Origin: Afipia sp.
GTDB lineage: Bacteria > Pseudomonadota > Alphaproteobacteria > Rhizobiales > Xanthobacteraceae
Reading direction: 5' to 3'
DNA length: 64,000 nucleotides
Assembly: GCA_017474385.1 (NCBI GenBank)
Contig: JAFVHU010000114.1
Location: forward strand, 81,295 to 145,294
Below are positions 61,453 to 64,000 of the stretch, piece by piece; the stretch's first letter is position 1, and every line of letters starts with the position of its first letter. Made by a program: the position numbers and the translations under genes. The notes under the pieces were generated by a model. That model was not told the DNA's origin and made no database searches. It was given only the letters and a program-made list of their open reading frames with translations.

Positions 61453-61686
61453 ATGAGCATGCCTGCATACCGAGTGATTCCGCGCCTCCGAGTGGTTAAC
61501 TTTTTCGCCCACGAGGTGATCGACGCGACTGATGGCGTGCCGTCGGCAGCGAACGACAACAATTGCCCGTATTGCGGCGGCGTGCTCGAGCCTGGTGACA
61601 AGGCGTCCGATTGTTCCGGATCTGGTGCTGATTCAGGCGCCTGGCCGATGATCCCGTTCCCCAAGGGCTGGGGCGCGTCCTGCTAA
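61453..61686 (+). CDS. Small hypothetical protein with CxxC
   Basis: 77 aa. Contains NNCPYCGGVLEPGDKA with one CxxC pair and two more cysteines (SDCSG, GASC end). The pattern suggests a zinc knuckle. Seen as a conserved-looking small protein but not assigned. Its 3' end overlaps the convergent MFS gene by four bases. Confidence 0.5.
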   Translation: MSMPAYRVIPRLRVVNFFAHEVIDATDGVPSAANDNNCPYCGGVLEPGDKASDCSGSGADSGAWPMIPFPKGWGASC

Positions 61687-62921
61687 GCTGCTTCCTGGCG
61701 CGCGGGAACCGCGCGCAGCCCAGCCACATACAAAATCAATCCAAGCATGGTTAGCGCCGCCTGTACGATGCCGATGGCAAGCGTCGGGCTCGCAATCGAT
61801 GCGGTCAGCACCACGCCGATCGCGGCCCCGGCCATTTGCAGAAATCCGAGCAGCGCCGAGGCAAGGCCAGCCCTGTCGCCGAACGGCTGCAGCGCCGTCG
61901 CCGTCACAAGCGGGCTTACCATCCCAAATCCGGTCAGGAAGATCATGACAGGGACGAAATAAGTCCAGATCGAATGGTCGACCCAGTGGGCCAGCAGCAG
62001 TACCAGGCCGCCAAGCGCCGCGATGCAAAGACCGATGATGGTTGCGCGCGCGTGCCCAAGCTTGAGTGCCACACGGGGCGCTGCCATTCCCGATGCAAAA
62101 ACCCCGAGCACCGTTGTCGCGAAAAACATTCCGACCTGAATCGGCGAGAATCCCAGTCCGTCGATCAGGATGCGCGGTGAGACCGAAAACATCGCGAAGA
62201 GTGCGCCCATGTACAGCGCAATCGTTCCGGCCGGAGCGATGAAACGCAGATCGGTGAGCAGGCCCCAGTATCCGCGCAGGATCGCGGTCAGCTTGATCGA
62301 GACATTGCTGTCGGGCCGATGGGTTTCACCCACGCATCTGAAATAGGCGAATGCGACGGTGGCGCCGAACAGGCCGACCACGAGAAATTCTGAACGCCAT
62401 CCGGTGGTGGCATCGAGCAGTCCGCCGATCAGCGGCGAGAAGCCGGGGGCGGCGGACATTGCGACCATGATGAAGGCCAATGCCTTTGTCAGGTCTTCGC
62501 CGCTCAGGAGATCGCGGGCGATGGCGCGCGACAGGACGGAGGCTGCACATGCGCCCAATGCCTGAATGGTGCGGCCGACCAGCATCATCGGCAGGGTCGT
62601 GGAGAATTCGCACCAGAGGCTTCCGAATACGAAGATGCCAAGTCCGAACACAACGGGCTTCCACCGACCGTAACGATCGGACAACGGACCGACGATCAAC
62701 TGTCCGATGGCGAAGACTGCGAGATAGACGCTGATGGTCGATGAGACTGCAGCGGTCGAGACGTTCAGTGCTTTCGCCATCGAGGGCAGGGATGGCAGCA
62801 GAATGTTGGTCGCGAACGATCCGACCGCAGCCAGGGCTGCGAGTACGCTGATGCGCGCGAGCATCGATGGAGTTTTGCGCGTTGAGATCAACTCGTCGCT
62901 GCCGACATTCACAATGGTCAT
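61683..62921 (-). CDS. Bcr/CflA family multidrug MFS transporter
   Basis: 412 aa, twelve membrane segments. The start at 62921 (MTIVNVGSDEL) is preferred; a longer frame upstream crosses the promoter palindrome. FATNILLPSLPSMAKALNVS and LIVGPLSDRYGRWKPV near residues 40 and 80 are the Bcr signature and MFS motif A (GxLxDRxGR). It exports hydrophobic drugs in exchange for protons. The promoter has a perfect 20-bp palindrome. Divergent from htpX. Confidence 0.88.
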   Translation of the reverse strand: MTIVNVGSDELISTRKTPSMLARISVLAALAAVGSFATNILLPSLPSMAKALNVSTAAVSSTISVYLAVFAIGQLIVGPLSDRYGRWKPVVFGLGIFVFGSLWCEFSTTLPMMLVGRTIQALGACAASVLSRAIARDLLSGEDLTKALAFIMVAMSAAPGFSPLIGGLLDATTGWRSEFLVVGLFGATVAFAYFRCVGETHRPDSNVSIKLTAILRGYWGLLTDLRFIAPAGTIALYMGALFAMFSVSPRILIDGLGFSPIQVGMFFATTVLGVFASGMAAPRVALKLGHARATIIGLCIAALGGLVLLLAHWVDHSIWTYFVPVMIFLTGFGMVSPLVTATALQPFGDRAGLASALLGFLQMAGAAIGVVLTASIASPTLAIGIVQAALTMLGLILYVAGLRAVPARQEAA

Positions 62922-62945
62922 CTGAAGATCCCCTTTCGGGCTTTT

Positions 62946-62965
62946 TATATGATGTACATCATATA
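62946..62965. promoter_or_regulatory. Perfect 20-bp palindromic operator
   Basis: TATATGATG and CATCATATA arms joined by TA: every base pairs over 20 positions. It begins 25 bases upstream of the MFS start. The ATGxxxxxxCAT-type core resembles PadR/MarR-family operators; no such regulator is in the window. Confidence 0.6.
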
Positions 62966-63158
62966 TCAAACGGGAATGTCGCCCTGAGCTCCCCGCTTTC
63001 GCCGGGTGACGGTTGCGGCAGGAACATGGCGGCGCGAGTTTCGGAGTGGAGGACGCGACGCGTCGCCGCGGGCCCCCATCTTGAAGGAGCGCCCTTGTCC
63101 TCACCATTTATGACGGTGGAGAAAATATCCCCGGCAAAACGCAGGTCGGGAGGAGAAA

Positions 63159-64000
63159 ATGAGTTACTTCAAAACTGCGGTTCTGCTTGCCGGATTGACG
63201 GCCCTGTTCATGGGGGTCGGCTATCTGATCGGCGGAGCGGGCGGCGCCGTGGTGGCGCTGGTTATCGCCGCAGCCACCAACATGTTTGCCTACTGGAACT
63301 CCGACCGCATGGTGCTGTCGATGCACGGCGCCCAGGAGGCGGATGAGCGCAGCGCGCCGGAACTGGTGCGGCTGGTGGCCGAGCTTGCGGGTCGCGCGCA
63401 ATTGCCGATGCCCAAGGTCTATCTGATGGACAATCCGCAGCCCAACGCGTTTGCGACCGGGCGCGATCCGCATCATGCCGCGGTGGCTGTGACGACCGGC
63501 TTGCTGCAAATGCTGAACCGTGAAGAACTCGCCGGCGTGATCGCGCACGAGCTGGCGCATATCAAGAACCATGACACGCTGATCATGACGATCACCGCGA
63601 CCATCGCGGGTGCGATTTCGATGATCGCGCAGTTCGGGATGTTCTTCGGCGGCAACCGCGACAACGGTCCGGGCATCATCGGCTCGCTGGCGATGATGAT
63701 CCTGGCGCCGCTGTCAGCGACCATCGTGCAGATGGCGATCAGCCGGACGCGCGAATACTCAGCCTACAATATGGGTGCGCGGATTTGCGGGCAGCCGATG
63801 TCGCTGGCCTCGGCACTGCTCAAGATCGATAACGCCGCCCATCAGATCCCGAACATGGATGCTGAGCGCAGTCCCGCGACCGCGCACATGTTCATCATCA
63901 ATCCGTTGTCGGGTCAGGGCATGGACAATCTGTTCTCGACCCATCCGTCGACCGAGAACCGTGTCCGTGAGTTGCAGCGCCTTGCTGGCGAACTCGGGCC
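63159..64000 (+). CDS. htpX: Membrane metalloprotease HtpX (3' end outside window)
   Basis: 280 codons present; the frame is open at the window end. The start at 63159 has GGGAGGAG at four to eleven bases. Two N-terminal membrane segments, then the zinc motif HELAH (residues 130-134) and the third ligand Glu199 in SRTREY, followed by the usual MGARICGQP block. Normally an Asp follows as EYxAD; here it is Tyr203 (SAY). HtpX degrades misfolded inner-membrane proteins. Confidence 0.92.
   Translation, partial: MSYFKTAVLLAGLTALFMGVGYLIGGAGGAVVALVIAAATNMFAYWNSDRMVLSMHGAQEADERSAPELVRLVAELAGRAQLPMPKVYLMDNPQPNAFATGRDPHHAAVAVTTGLLQMLNREELAGVIAHELAHIKNHDTLIMTITATIAGAISMIAQFGMFFGGNRDNGPGIIGSLAMMILAPLSATIVQMAISRTREYSAYNMGARICGQPMSLASALLKIDNAAHQIPNMDAERSPATAHMFIINPLSGQGMDNLFSTHPSTENRVRELQRLAGELG

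Overview
The window looks like a chromosomal segment of an alphaproteobacterium of the Bradyrhizobium/Rhodopseudomonas group (Nitrobacteraceae). The reasons are high GC, dense head-to-tail operons, many branched-chain-amino-acid-type (Liv/HAAT) ABC transporters tied to acyl-CoA enzymes, two dispersed palindromic repeats of a kind I associate with this group (58420-58493, 60376-60424), and an HtpX, a Bcr/CflA pump and short hypothetical proteins of the style seen there. This assignment is inference from gene style, not from a marker gene.

Region 1 (1-18.9 kb) is a catabolic block. Two Liv-type ABC systems (2-3537 and 8790-15646) flank enzymes for CoA-thioester breakdown: SDR dehydrogenase, thiolase and class III CoA-transferase on the minus strand, and a crotonase on the plus strand. 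The second transporter operon carries its own long-chain acyl-CoA synthetase between livG and livH. A nitronate-monooxygenase-like gene, a TetR regulator and an acyl-CoA dehydrogenase follow. Three promoter regions here (7924, 15725, 18813) share a T-rich NTNAC-N6-GTCAA inverted repeat, which suggests one TetR regulon for uptake, activation and beta-oxidation of an unidentified acid. A broken acyl-CoA synthetase and a broken nitronate monooxygenase sit between the first transporter and the SDR.

Region 2 (18.9-26.3 kb) is scarred: relics of an IS5-type transposase, a GntR regulator and a TctC-like binding protein, then an intact P450/nitronate-monooxygenase pair, a truncated second P450, and a tyrosine recombinase lying between two different tRNA 3' halves (Val-CAC-like, minus; Glu-CTC-like, plus), followed by the decayed end of a large serine recombinase. 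This is the edge of one or more genomic islands.

Region 3 (26.3-54.6 kb) is a heavy-metal island. It holds two HME-RND pumps, each preceded by a PII-like gene (only the second has czcC and czcB); three ArsR/SmtB regulators; a P1B ATPase with four HMA-like modules of unusual C-x-x-E type, followed by ccdA-like and lspA genes, with uppP nearby (reminiscent of the pbrABC lead-resistance layout); a Na/Ca-exchanger-like gene joined to a TRAP dctQM pair without dctP; a sterol-desaturase-family enzyme; and an AraC regulator. Three sites (38949, 44544, 46287) share TTCAA-N7-TTGRA and probably bind the ArsR proteins. Relics of czcD, a porin, an L,D-transpeptidase, a P-type ATPase and merR/merA show repeated gain and loss of metal genes.

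Region 4 (54.8-64 kb) reads as ordinary chromosome: a cytochrome c and PQQ-type sugar dehydrogenase pair, an orphan Tat-exported sugar-type binding protein, an aldehyde dehydrogenase of the GapN-like group, a membrane protein, a Bcr/CflA exporter under a perfect 20-bp palindrome, and htpX, which runs off the end.
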